Positions 12,326 through 23,533 of a stretch of DNA of 64,000 nucleotides are shown here, piece by piece. The notes under the pieces are model-generated. The model ran no database searches. It was not told where the DNA came from and saw only the letters and a program-made list of their open reading frames with translations. The position numbers and the translations under genes were made by a program. Position 1 is the first letter of the stretch. Each line of letters opens with the position of its first letter. Source of the stretch: Reticulascus tulasneorum (lineage: Eukaryota; Ascomycota; Sordariomycetes; Glomerellales; Reticulascaceae); assembly GCA_001557505.1 (NCBI GenBank), contig LSAX01000010.1, positions 1,736,001 to 1,800,000 of the forward strand, read 5' to 3'.

Positions 12326-12657
12326 GGCGGGCAACCAATGCTATTGACTATTGACTGCTGTGGTGATGGTTCGTCGTGCAACAGATCACGGAACTGAGGT
12401 GGAGCACATGTCGGAAGTGCCATCGATCACGTGCCCAGCCGTACCGCCACAGCCTTTGTCAGCATTACAGTTCCCAGCTCCTGAGAACCTACCTACATTA
12501 TTATGGTTTGCCCCACCATGAACTTCTCCTTCTGATATCAATCAAGATCCTTTCCCAAAAACAAGCAAGCCCAGAAACCCGACATAGTTCAGATTCCGTT
12601 TCTCAGGAGGCCATTTATACGGACAGATACCATCAGACGCCCACGTCATCTCTCATC
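12326..12657. promoter_or_regulatory. Shared divergent promoter of NUO-14.8 and BUD31
   Basis: Only 332 bases separate the two start codons, so both promoters and both leaders must fit here. I see no clear TATA box. The BUD31 reading frame stays open upstream to 12376, which is covered under findings. Confidence 0.55.
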
Positions 12658-13159
12658 ATGCCAGCCATTCGCCACTCTTCGAAGCGCAAGCCGCCTCCAG
12701 AAGGCTTCAGCGACATCGAAGACCAGCTCCTCATCTTCCAGAACAAGATGAAGGATGCGCAGAACAAGCCTCCGCCAACCGGCCCGAAGCATCAGGCGCA
12801 GTGGGAAGTCTTTCAGATAGCGCATACGAGAAGCCGTTACGTATACGATTTGTACTACGAGAAGGAGGCCATCAGCAGACCACTTTATGAGTGGCTTCTC
12901 AAGAATGGATATGCAGACGCCATGCTTATCGCGAAGTGGAAGAAGCAGGGTTACGAGAAGGTGAGCATTTAATCGTATGAGTCTCTATATGAGTTATTTT
13001 ACTAACTTGGACTAGCTGTGCTGCCTTCGATGCATCCAGACCAAAGAGACAAATTTCCAGTCCACCTGCATTTGCAGGGTGCCGAAGGCGCAATTAAAGC
13101 AAGATCAAGAAACACAATGCGTTAGCTGTGGATGCAGAGGATGCTCCTCCAGCGATTAA
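12658..13159 (+). CDS. BUD31: Pre-mRNA splicing factor BUD31 (G10/Cwf14)
   Basis: Predicted 148 aa from exons 12658-12960 and 13016-13159; the 55-base intron has a GTGAGC donor, an ACTAAC branch site and an ACTAG acceptor. The start follows a good context (ATCATGCC) and gives [17 protein letters not shown], the usual N-terminus of the family. The body contains [20 protein letters not shown] and [18 protein letters not shown]. The C-terminus is Cys-rich ([21 protein letters not shown]) and binds zinc in solved spliceosome structures (family knowledge). BUD31 is a core component of the activated spliceosome in the nucleus. Length is normal (about 144-157 aa in other eukaryotes). Confidence 0.96.
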
Positions 13160-13346
13160 GGAGGGGTGTGAAGACGGTTATATGGCACAACCAGGAAGGC
13201 GTTCGAGGCATTCTAGAACTAATCGGTTCTTTGGGTTGCATTTTGGGCTCTAAATCGTGGCAAGAGGTAGTGATCCTTTCGGTTGACCGCTGCGGTGCTA
13301 TCATAACATAGAAGCTAATCAACACAGTACCTGGATTTTGATACTC

Positions 13347-14197
13347 CTATCTCTTTGAGAACCCTGCCCTGCCCCCGCCTCTACCGAAACGGACGCTTGG
13401 AGGGACAAACTGCAATGATGACATTGCTCCTGCAAGATCATCCATATCAGTGTCCGGGGTATCTTGTGACCTTGACTGATCCGAGACGCTTGGCTTGGAT
13501 GGCTGAGATTTGTCCCCCAAGCCCTCACTCCGCTCGGTCTCCTTAGGACTACCTTTCTCCAGAAGACTGGATCGTCGTCGAGACTCCTTGGTAGTGCTGA
13601 AGTTGTTCGATGACCTTCGGCGGCGGTGGCCATCTTCTATCAGAAGCGAACGCCGGCCATCTATCCCCTCCTTCGCCACCGCAAAGAAGAAATTCTTTGG
13701 GTACATGTGTTTGTCGATGAGATGTAACCTGCGCTTCGGTGGTGTCAAGCATTTCCTCTCACAGCCTTCCACGAAGCAGGAGTACTAAATTGTAAGTCAG
13801 TGAGTTTGTCGCGGCAGGATCATCAATCCCTGTGATGTAGGCGCACCGTATGTTCGCCCCTCTCCCTCTTCACCGCCACAAACGAATCATGGCATTCTTC
13901 GATATGGATACTTAGTAGGTGCTCTGACGGGAAATTCTTCCTACACTCTAGACATCGATTTGTGTGTGCCTTGAGGTAGTGTGTCTCATATTCGTCGTAA
14001 GTTTTGAATGAGATAGGTTCCCTGTGCGGTGGCAAGACACATTTCATGGCGATGGCCTCGTTGGACTTTGCCTCGAATGGATCTAGCTCGGTGATCTTCG
14101 CCGTGGGCAGGTCATCAGATGGTCTAGAATCTGGGCTGTTCAACTCGTTTGCTGAAGTCTCGGAGTCGAGTTCTTCAGGCTCTCGTGAGCGCTTCAT
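13347..14197 (-). CDS. C2H2 zinc-finger protein, ZNF511-like
   Basis: Predicted 262 aa from exons 14197-13847 and 13784-13347; the 62-base intron (GTGCGC donor, TTTAG acceptor) joins ...ERGEHT to YSCFVEGCERKC. Two C2H2-like units lie back to back: CLECRKNFPSEHLLSIHIEECH, and the unit spanning the splice junction, CFVEGCERKC...HLIDKHMYPKNFFFAV. The junction therefore falls inside the zinc-finger array, which supports it. The N-terminus is acidic (PEELDSETSANELNS), the later half is Ser/Arg-rich, and the end RFGRGGGRAGF resembles the C-terminal FG-rich tail of ZNF511 homologues. The molecular role of this family is poorly known. It converges with BUD31 (188 bases apart). Confidence 0.82.
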
Positions 14198-15043
14198 CCT
14201 GTCAATGTGTATGGTGGGGTTGATTTACTTGCAAGCGAATCAATCCTACAACCCTGGTGTGATGCGTTTAATGGTTCTCTGGAAGCTATGTGGGGGTTTC
14301 GAGTAGATGGCCTGATATAATTAGTGATTTTGGAAGCAAATGTAAAGACAAGACCGATTTCAAAATGGGCAGCAAAGCAATTAAAACTCATGGATACTGA
14401 GAGTGAGCGGTGGGGATGAGCTGGAGGATGGCGGGGCACCAAAACGACTGATGGCTGAGGCCTGGCCTGGACCCTTGTAGGTTCCATCAGGCCTTGTTGG
14501 TCGCTGGTCGATCGTTACAGCGGGAAATGCACGGGCCAGTGCACCGCCACAGGCGATTGGATAGTTGCATCTTGAGCCTCGCTAGCGGGCTTTTATTGCC
14601 TACCTTACCTGTGTCTCTCCATTGAGAGGGGTTCACTTACCAGGTCCTCGGGGATGGCTCCATTTCATCGCGTCTTATGGAAGGCATCGTCAACTTCATT
14701 CCGTCACCACCCTGCCCATCCCATAGGTCGTTCAACACCTGAATGACAATTTTACTCTCCAGGCTCATTTGTTTCCCTTCTCCGATTAGTTGCCAATGTG
14801 TTCTTCACCAGCCTTTCTCGCCTCACTTGTCGCAGGTCGCTCTTCTGGCCGTGAATCACGAATTTCCGAGCAGCCAAGTTATGGATCGGTCGCGCATCCA
14901 CGGGTCGATTTCGAGAGCGTGTGAGGCCAGCGCCTAGCTGAAGACCCTCTCTCGACTTCTGTAGTCCTTTTCTGTCACAAATATCTCACCTCCGACACAC
15001 CCTCGACTCCCAACATCGCCAACATCGTTCACCCTGTATAAAG
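14198..15043. promoter_or_regulatory. Divergent intergenic region, ZNF511-like gene / EST1-like gene
   Basis: This 846-base stretch separates two divergent start codons. No gene is supportable in it. The right part, about 14940-15043, is C/T-rich with TCACC and CTCC units and probably forms the EST1-like leader. Confidence 0.45.
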
Positions 15044-18000
15044 ATGGCGGAACAGCTGCTCGAGGCGAAGCAGGCGTGGCAGTACGTATTCCGACTTTAT
15101 TGCTTGCTCTATGACTCCTTTCTATGCGTGAAGTTGATCACTCCTGCGGCATTGTCTTGGTGTATCAACCCCCAACTCCGGTTTGCTGACCTTCCGCAGC
15201 CACGCGCAAAGACTCCGGAAAGTCCTGTTGAAAGAGCTTGACAAGCTCAAGAATGACCGGGATGGAAACGATTTGGCGCATTTCGAGACCGTAGAGCGTG
15301 TCATGGCGGAGTAAGTTATGGCATATCTGTTCGACTCGGAACCCCGCTGATGACTGGTAGCTTTCGACTCGCCTGCGTCTCGACACTGTTCCTGGACTTC
15401 GATTACGCCACGAACGAGAAGGTGGACGTCACGCTCTGGCATGCTCATAGCTTGGTCAACGGACAATATCGTAAAGACCTTAACCGTCTCAAATCGTCGC
15501 AGCTCGCTGTCCAGAAACGCAAGTTGGATAGGATGTATAGCAATTTCCTGAAAACGGCCCAATACTTCTACAAGGGCTATATCCAACGACTGACCGCGCG
15601 ATACAACGTTCCGGAGCTCCACCGAATCGCTGATGGAATTAAGGCGGAGAAACTGAGTGAGGCCAACTCCATTGATGAGGTCTCTGCCGCCCTACGTCAG
15701 AGTATCTTGAAATCCTGCCATTCCACTTTGATCCATCTGGGAGATTTGTCGAGGTACCGCATGCAGGTTCGCCAGAAAGTTCCCGATTATGAAGCAGCTC
15801 TCACATACTACTCACTGGCGCATGACCTTGTACCAACTTCAGGACATGCTCATCACCAGATGGGGATTATCTACCTGGATGAAAAGAAGCATCTGGATAT
15901 CATATACCACTTCTACCGTGCTCTGGCAATAGAGCAGCCACACCCAAATGCGTTGCAAAATCTCGAGGCAGAGTTTAAGGCACTTCAGCTTCCTTCAACG
16001 CCAGCCCGTCGCACAGCACCTCCTGATCCGCAGGAGGCGTTCATTGTATGGTTCGTTCGCCTTCATGCACATAACTACAAGGGGGAACCATTCCCACAAC
16101 ATCAAGAGCTTGAGAATGAGGTTCTCTCCCGCCTCGAAATGGCAGTAAAGATTCCAGACGCCACCGGAGTTCTTCTGAAAATGGTGCTTGTGAACATTTC
16201 CGCCTACCATGTTGCCAACGGCAAATTGAGTTGCAAGTTTTCCTACTCCAGCCCTGGGCCATTTTTCTAATCGTGTTTTAGCTAAGTGGACCATGCCGGC
16301 ATCACGCTCGTCGCATTTTATTCTTCGGCTCAACTCTCGGTTCTTTGCAACATTCTGCCGACAGGTGCAAAAGGAACTAGAGGTCGTACTTGAACAAAAA
16401 TCCCAAGCGGTCAATGAGCCCACGGATACAACCGAACCTTCCAATAGTAAAGCAACGGAAAAGACAACTCCTCTACTTGAGAGTCTTCTTCCAATTCTAC
16501 GAATGTACTCCTCCTGGCTTGTGTCATGTCGAGTGGAAGTCATGACTGCTGAGGATGCTCTTGAGCCGTTCATCAAGGACATGTATCGGATTTACGTCAA
16601 GGTATTGAGTCTCTTGTGTGAATTGTATGCTGGTGAGGATCTGAAAGTCGCTCCATACCTCCTGCCCGAGGACCAGGAGGCGATAGGCTTGCTGCCCCTG
16701 AACAATCCTCAGTTACCTACGGGTTGTCGATTGGACTTTGATGACGAAACAAAGAAGGTCAAGCCGCAGGTGGCATATTTCAGCGGCCAACTGTTCGACA
16801 AATTTGGTGAAACGCTTTGCAGAGTCCTGGATACAATCCAATGCGGCTTCTTCTTGGCCAACGATGAGAAGTTCCCTTTTGCTTTTGCCCAGACCGCAAA
16901 GGGCCTGAACTTCACTTATGACGAGGATGGCGTCGTTTCGCAGGTCCCGACCAGCGCTGTCTACCCACAGACTGACAGTGCTTCCGGCAATGGTGCGCAA
17001 GATCTAGATGGTTCGTCATCACGAGACTTTGAAGCTGAAAGACCAAGTGCTGGAGTCGCGTCCAAGGCTGCGGATCGAGAAGAAGTTTGGAAAGAGCCCG
17101 CTTCCATGCTGCCACCAAACGCATTCCCGTATGCACCTCCGTCCAAGATACAAGATGGCCGTACATCTACAAGATCTGCCGCTCAGCCTCCCAACGAATC
17201 GGACTTCAGTGTCGACAGCGAGATGTTACACATGGTCAATGACTTCCTCATGCCTCCTGACACGAAGCAAAGCCAGACTGCTCAGACCCTAGATGATGCA
17301 TCCTACGGAATGCACTCCACTACCGCTAATGAGGTATTTGGCGGCTTGCAGACAAGCAGCCCACCTGCTCTCGGGTCCGCTACTTCAAAAACTTTCCCCA
17401 GTCTTCCATGGAATATGATCTATACACCAACTCCTCACCGTTCAAAAAACCAAGAACTAACTCCACCTGAGGATCTTGTTGCCGGACCGCATGCAGCAGA
17501 ATCCCTGGCTCCTAGTCACACTGTGAATAGGTCCGTAAAGGTGTCGGGTACATCCCTCCTTGAAGATCCATTTGGGTCTGGTGGTGCTCAATCCGCAAAC
17601 CCATCGTATCCGTACTCTCAGTACTCTACGCCCGACAATGCCATTGCTGGCCACCGCGATCGCCTGCTTCAGGCTTTCACAGGAACCAAATCTACTATGT
17701 CTCGGCCGACCAGTCAGGAGTATGCATCAGGCTATGGAACTTGGCCTGATCAATATCTTCACTCAAACCCAGGAACAGGCACTGGGCCTCGGCCAACCTC
17801 TTCTCATGCTCATGCTCTCGGTGGCCCTTACGATGGTGCCGAGCTTGTGCGGGGCTTAACCCAGGATGGTGGTAACCTCCCAGCTTCCTCTTCGACAGCA
17901 TTTTCGCATCCAAGCAGTCTGTACCAGAGTACACCTTGCAACGGGATCGCATACAATGCCACCACAGCCTTCGGCCGTGGCCCTATTGCCGGTTTGAATG

Positions 18001-18143
18001 ATCCGAGTCATTACAAAAACAAGGTCATAAACAGCGAGGGGGCCGCTACTGACGACTTCACAACTGGTTATAACTCCCACATCTTACAAACGGCACTAGC
18101 CGACAACCCGAGACGTCCCCAGAGACAGATCGCACGCCGATAG
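15044..18143 (+). CDS. EST1/SMG7-type telomerase- or NMD-associated protein
   Basis: Predicted 959 aa from exons 15044-15081, 15200-15310, 15361-16229 and 16282-18143. The third intron (52 bases, CTAAT branch) joins NGKL-TKW and removes an in-frame stop. The N-terminal half is helical and TPR-like: HAQRLRKVLLKELDKLK, then FLKTAQYFYKGYIQRLTARYN, CHSTLIHLGDLSRYR and YSLAHDLVPTSGHAHHQMGI, which match the 14-3-3-like Est1 domain and the Est1 DNA/RNA-binding helical domain. The last ~350 residues are Ser/Pro/Gly-rich and disordered. No PIN nuclease motif is seen at the C-terminus, so it resembles Est1/Ebs1/SMG7 rather than SMG6. Family members act in telomerase recruitment or nonsense-mediated decay; which role applies here is not decidable from sequence. 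Confidence 0.87.
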
Positions 18144-18622
18144 TGCAGTAATGACATCCACCACTTTCTGAGTTGACTTGATGCACGCTTCTGGCCCCTG
18201 CGACCTGTCTTCGTAACTTTGATGCACACGTATCTAGACGTTGCACTGTATGAAACTTCTCAATTTACTAAAACATGGGTCTTTGCTAATAATGGATCCC
18301 AGGTCAAACTGCAATTGTGCTTTTAATCACTTCACTGGATGGCTCCGGTTGCCCGGGGATGTCAACGAGCCGGTCATAATGAGGATGAAATTTCGATGTT
18401 ATCCGATTGCCACGCCTCAAATTTGAGACATGTTTCCATTTTCTACCAAAGTCTAATGAACTGGCTCAGATCGTGGAGGATCAGAGGCCCTTTGCAAAGC
18501 TCGGGATGCAATCCTTGATGCTCCCGTAGGAGCACCCGCCGTTGTTGAAACCGTTTTCCTTTTACCTCAACGCCAGATTCTGTTGAACAAATGGATCGAT
18601 CAAATACCGAAAGTTCTGGAAT
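18144..18622. other. Convergent 3' UTR region
   Basis: The EST1-like gene (+) and adenosine kinase (-) converge here. I see no coding potential; the 479 bases should hold both polyadenylation regions. Confidence 0.5.
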
Positions 18623-19874
18623 TTAAGCCGCCTGGTAAGTCTGTTTAGGGAAGGGGTACCTGGGGACAGTTAGCAATTGCGGAAGTTTAGCTAGCCGACC
18701 ACCATGCTCTGGACATGAATGTCCGCACCCCGTCCTACGAAGTAGGAAATTGAAGCTATTTTCAATCCCGCGAGTGTTGCCCAGTATGATGAGTGACTTG
18801 ATTGTACTTACGAGGGTCCCAATTCCTGAATGCTCAACTTGGCCAGCCACTGGCCCATATCGACAGACTCCGCTAGAGACTTGCCTTCGATGAGGCCAGC
18901 CAGGAGACCTCCAGCAAATGCATCACCAGCACCGTTGGTGTCGTTAATCTCCTCTTGCGCAATCGCCTTGACCGGGTACTCCTTGACCTCATCCTCGCCC
19001 TGGACAGCGACTAGGGTTGGATCGGTGCCTTGAGTGACGATGGCAACGCGCTTCCGCTTTGTGTTTTCCTTGGGAAGATTCGCCAAGTGTTTAGCAATCT
19101 CCTTGCAATCCTTAGTCTCGAGTCCATGGGACTCGGCGTAGGCAGCAGCCTCCGTCTCATTGCCAATGACATAATCCCAGTACGGGGCACTCGCGTCCAA
19201 GGGTTCCTTGAAGAACTGGGGAATGAATGGCGCAGAGAGCGACAGAGCAAAGATCTTGTTCTTCGCTGCCGCCTCCTTGGCGAGCACCATGATGGCAGGT
19301 GGGCAGACAGTGAAGTGGTAGCCGCCAATATAATAGGCCTCGGCGCCCTCGACAAGCTTCCAGATCTCAGGCTTCTTCAGATGATCCAGATCATAGTGGT
19401 TAGCAGCGCCCAGATCGGTGCACATGCTGCGGTTGTGGCCTGTGATGACAACTCCGCAGCGCCCGGTGGGCTCCTTGGGATCGACGCGGTACTCGACGCG
19501 CAGCCCGGCGGCCTTGACGGCATCGTGTAGGATGGCGGCATACTTATCGTCACCGACTCCGCCAATGTAGAAAACGGTGTTGGGAGGGAGCATGTACTGT
19601 GCACCACGGGCGGTATTCTGTGCGGCACCACCAGCAATCAGCTTGGCGTCGTAGTTCTGAAGGAGATCCTCGTAGAGACCCAGGTGGTTGGGTTCCGCGA
19701 GGATGGCGTCGTTGGCTTTGAGGCCATACTTGGCGAGGAGCTCTTCGGTGCCGACTCCTTGGATGTCTGGAGGGAGGTTAGAAGGTGGGGACCGATGGTT
19801 TCGGAGACAGGAAAGGATGTACCAAGGAGCGGGTTCTCGAGGCAGAGCAGACTGTATTCCTTAACTGGCGCCAT
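18623..19874 (-). CDS. ADO1: Adenosine kinase
   Basis: Predicted 347 aa (yeast Ado1 is 340) from exons 19874-19823, 19766-18812 and 18659-18623. Joins give LLCLENPLL-DIQGVGTEELL at the start and LSIQELGPS-YPFPKQTYQAA at the end. PfkB-family features include LIAGGAAQNTARGAQYML, YIGGYHFTV, NETEAAAYA and the anion-hole motif NDTNGAGDAFAGG (residues ~293-304) with catalytic Asp299. The enzyme phosphorylates adenosine to AMP, salvaging purine and removing the adenosine released from S-adenosylhomocysteine. It should be cytosolic: no signal peptide is seen. It lies 723 bases downstream of the uL2 gene on the same strand. Confidence 0.96.
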
Positions 19875-20597
19875 TTTGCTTAATTGACTTGTTCTGGCGG
19901 TTGTTGTGTGTACGGAGCTGTGGAAGAGTTTGGAAGCGGTGATGGTGGGGTTATGTGCAAGTTTGGTGGGGTGAAACGGTAAGACGAAGATGACCGAAAG
20001 GCAGCGGGGTTTCGGAGAGGATCCTTGGCATATCCCGGCAAGTAACGGTCTCGGAGAGCCAGTGGCACGCGTAAACGCGCTGGCTGTTCTGCTAGATGAC
20101 TTGGTAAATGAATTGAGCATCTGGCCATTTATTGATGAAAACTGATGGAGCACTCGGACGTGCTCAAATTCTAGCTAGTACTCTTCGGTAGCATCGAGCC
20201 CGGAGGGTTAACGAAGGTTTGGCATCGTCCTGTGGAGTCTGGATCACCCGAAATCTCCATGGCTTGACTGTTATTACTCCCTGCCATGCCCTGCATCTTC
20301 ATCTTTCAGACCTACCAGTGACATAGCCTACGAGTTACTGCTGGTGGGATGGATTTTCCTAGCCAAGGCCTCCATTCTGGAGCTGAGTAGTGTCACACAC
20401 TCCCAACACGGATATGGAACACCCCATCACATGCAGGAAAATTAGAGCTAGGATAGCAAGCATTTGAAAACAGGCGCAAAATGCCGTAGTACTTGCAATC
20501 TGAGCTACTAGTCATCGGCTCTTTGCGAGTACCTTCCATAGATGCAAGCCACTGTAACACCATCCCAATGGAACCATGAAATCCAGCCAGCCTTTCT
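19875..20597. other. Adenosine kinase promoter and uL2 3' region
   Basis: This spacer lies between two minus-strand genes. A frame is open through part of 19880-20150 on the minus strand and overlaps the first adenosine kinase codons, but it lacks conserved features and is better read as promoter and leader. Confidence 0.45.
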
Positions 20598-21598
20598 TTA
20601 GTCCTTCGTCTTCTGGGTACCACGCAGCAGACCTGTCCTTCTCGCAGCAATAAGACCGGCCTTTTGTCCTTGGGTGGCGTACCGGGAGATAGTAGAAGCC
20701 TTTCCGATATGTTGATGGTTACCCTAAAGTGAGAATTAGTATCATTCGCATCTGCAGGCGTCTCTTGGTACTTACACCACCGTGAGGATGATCGACAGGG
20801 TTCATGGCAACACCACGAGTCTTGGGCCAGCAGTTTCGCTTGACGGCGAACTTATGCTTGGCTCGGGACGCCTCTGTATTTATTCGGTTAGCATCTTTCC
20901 TGGTCCCACAAACCGCGGCGGGCGGGGAAACGCACTCAGCATGGGCTTGTCAGTTCGTCCACCTCCTGCAACAATACCGATCATCGCTCGGGCAGTGCTG
21001 GGGACGACCTTCTTGGCACCAGATGGCAGCTTGATTCGGGTCTTTCCCTCATCGAGGTTGTGGCCGACAACGGTGATGTAGTTACCGGAAGTTCGGGCAA
21101 GAGCACCTCGGTCACCAGTCTTCTCCTCCACGTTTGATACAACGGTACCTTCGGGTACAGAGCTGAGAGGCAGGACGTTTCCGACTGTCAGGGCAGCCTT
21201 CTTTCCGGCATAGATGAATTGGCCGGTGTACATGCCCTCGTTGGCGATGAAAGTCTCGGTATGGAGCTTGAATCGGTAGGGGTCTCGGAAAACGACCTTG
21301 GCGAGAGGCGCACCACGGCCTGGGTCGTGGATGATTTCCTTCACAATACCCCGGACGTAACCATGTCGTTCAGCGAAATCAAGGGTTCGGAGAAGAGCTG
21401 GGGCTTTTCGCAGGCGAGTGTTGGCGGTGAAGATGCTTCCGGCACCCTTCCTCTGATTTCTGATCTACCAGCGGACAAATGTTAGCGATGCTGCGAAGCA
21501 CAAGCAGAGAGATCTCGTCAATCAAGCTCAAGTAACGCTGCGACCGAAGTCACTGGAGGGGTTTTGTGTCTGGCGGGATGACTTACGACGCGACCCAT
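20598..21598 (-). CDS. RPL2: 60S ribosomal protein uL2 (yeast L2, mammalian L8)
   Basis: Predicted 254 aa, identical in length to yeast Rpl2, from exons 21598-21587, 21464-20936, 20873-20776 and 20723-20598. The first exon encodes only MGRV, then the 122-base intron; such a small first coding exon is common in fungal ribosomal protein genes. The body reads [57 protein letters not shown] and [20 protein letters not shown]. The last motif is the conserved peptidyl-transferase-proximal loop with its histidine; introns 2 and 3 flank it. uL2 is needed for subunit joining and peptide bond formation on the 60S subunit (family knowledge). All joins are GT-AG and in frame. Confidence 0.97.
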
Positions 21599-23533
21599 CT
21601 TGAATGCGCTTCGCTTTCAATCAAAATGGTATCGGTGTATTCAGATCAACTGTCAATATTCGCATAAGTTGATGTTCACCACGTTGTTGGAGCGAGAAGT
21701 TTTTACCTGTTGCCAGCCGGTACCTTCAAAGTTGGAGTGGAACCGGCGTCAATTGCACGATATAAATTTTTGTGTGGGAAGCAGCCCTGGCCACGTGATT
21801 TTTAAGTACTCCACTCTCTCAATGAGCCGATACGCGCCACATCTGTGTTAGCCCCACTTCTCAGCCGGACGTTCAGACCAACCTGCAACAGCCTCCTCAT
21901 TTCTCCATCGCTTCCATCCCTCACACAACGTCAAGACTCCGTGATGACCTCACTCTCAGACCCATCAGCCAACAGCAAGTGCTGTGACGGACATGCATCT
22001 ATTCCCACAGATACTGGCTGGCACCTGGGATGGCTTTCTCTCATGTTGATGACATCCATTTCTCAGCTGCAGTCGTCTTCCATCTTGGATACCGACTAGG
22101 CATCGGATGATGGCGGGAAACCCGTTAATTCTGGTATTTCTTGCTTGAAGGGCAAAGGTTGGTGGGTTGCGCTGATTTTCAGTGGTTCCCGTTTGGCAGC
22201 CTGGGATGACAGCTCCCAGTTTCTGGGTAGCACGCCATGGCCAGGCGATCAAATGGTGGAGCGGACGGGACATTCTCGACCAAACCGGATATCATCCCTA
22301 AACTCATTGTTTTGAGCGTCGCGCTTCTGGAGAAATCCCTCTTGTCTTCCGATTGAATACAGTCTGGGAGGTTGGATTTCCAAGGTCTCGATCCGGATGC
22401 TTTACTAAGGCTCCTCCAGCGAGGAATCGCCCTCGCGCTCACTGCCAACAAATTCGATAAATGGCATATAGTCTGACTCGTTGCGAAAGCTCACAAGAAA
22501 ACTCTTTACTATCTCCGGGATAGAAAGTGGGAGTGGGGTGGTTACGCCCTGTCCACTCCATTGAATCTTGGGATGAGTGCGGGGATGAGCATAGTTGCAC
22601 ATCTCGGTGGTTTCATCATGGGGAAAACTGCTGGGAATAGCCTCATTTTTTTTTGCGGCAGAGCAGCCTTTCGGGATCTGCACGAGTACTGGCTTCTTGC
22701 CGGGTCTGGGGTATCGTCTGGTGTGGAGCCACGTGATCCGCAGCAATGGACGAAGCCTGACTGAAGCCGACATCAGAATTGCTTGGAGTGGTTCTCGTGC
22801 TAGAGTCAGGTGGAATTCTAGCAATATTATACATTGCCATGGTAATTTCACATGGACAAGGTGTGGTTGACTTGCATTTATGCGGCCTGTTTTCCATGAA
22901 CGGATTCGCTGTGTTAACCCCCCCCCCAATCCTGAGGTAGTTGAGTTATTGGGCCTCCGCCAACCAAAGATTTGGATAGCCTCGTTGGTCAAACGGGCAA
23001 CGCGAGATACACGGGAAACAACATTTGAACTCAGTATTCTGTGCACATATGAACGGAATACACGGAGCAGGTTTGCAGCAGACTATCAATGGTGGACTTC
23101 TCTGGCATCATTCAAAGGAGTATATACGCATACTGGTTTGGGATGGAGCATGGTCTCATAGGATGCATCGGCACATTGAAGAACGATAAACAGCTGAGGA
23201 TGGTGGTAGGTGAATGCTGTGGGTTGATGAACGGGGTAGAAGGCTTGATTTTGGTTGGAATGCTCGCGAAGGATGTTGATCTTTCAAGAAACAGGCCGTA
23301 GAGGGATCTGATAGAGAAAGAGACCCTGGTAATTAAGATTCAATGACTCGGACCTATCAGGCTTCTTGGAACTACTAGAGAGAGCATGCGGCTCTTGGTG
23401 TGTGTGCAAAAAAATCGGTGTGAGGTTCGTTCCCTTCTTCAACTTCCACTCTCCTCCACCTTTACCCTTTTCATCTCCCCACTCCACCTTCTTCAACAAC
23501 CGCCTCGAAAAAAAGATACCGACACGAAAAAAG
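21599..23533. other. Intergenic region upstream of uL2 and of the WHIM gene
   Basis: This 1.9-kb divergent region holds one doubtful minus-strand frame (22405-23046, listed separately). A C10 run sits at 22918-22927. The last 90 bases before 23534 are C/T-rich (CTTCAACTTCCACTCTCC type), as expected for the leader of the next gene. Confidence 0.4.
22405..23046 (-). CDS. Doubtful open reading frame, 213 codons
   Basis: The frame is open and begins MHRILSSNVVSRVSRVARL. The last third (TTPLPLSIPEIVKSFLVSF, NESDYMPFIEFVGSEREGD) has the hydrophobic-charged alternation of a folded protein, while the first part is Arg-rich and looks random. I recognise no family. It might be a degraded gene, the last exon of a gene with other exons upstream, or chance. 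No good leader or branch-site evidence was found. Confidence 0.2.
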   Translation of the reverse strand: MHRILSSNVVSRVSRVARLTNEAIQIFGWRRPNNSTTSGLGGGLTQRIRSWKTGRINASQPHLVHVKLPWQCIILLEFHLTLAREPLQAILMSASVRLRPLLRITWLHTRRYPRPGKKPVLVQIPKGCSAAKKNEAIPSSFPHDETTEMCNYAHPRTHPKIQWSGQGVTTPLPLSIPEIVKSFLVSFRNESDYMPFIEFVGSEREGDSSLEEP

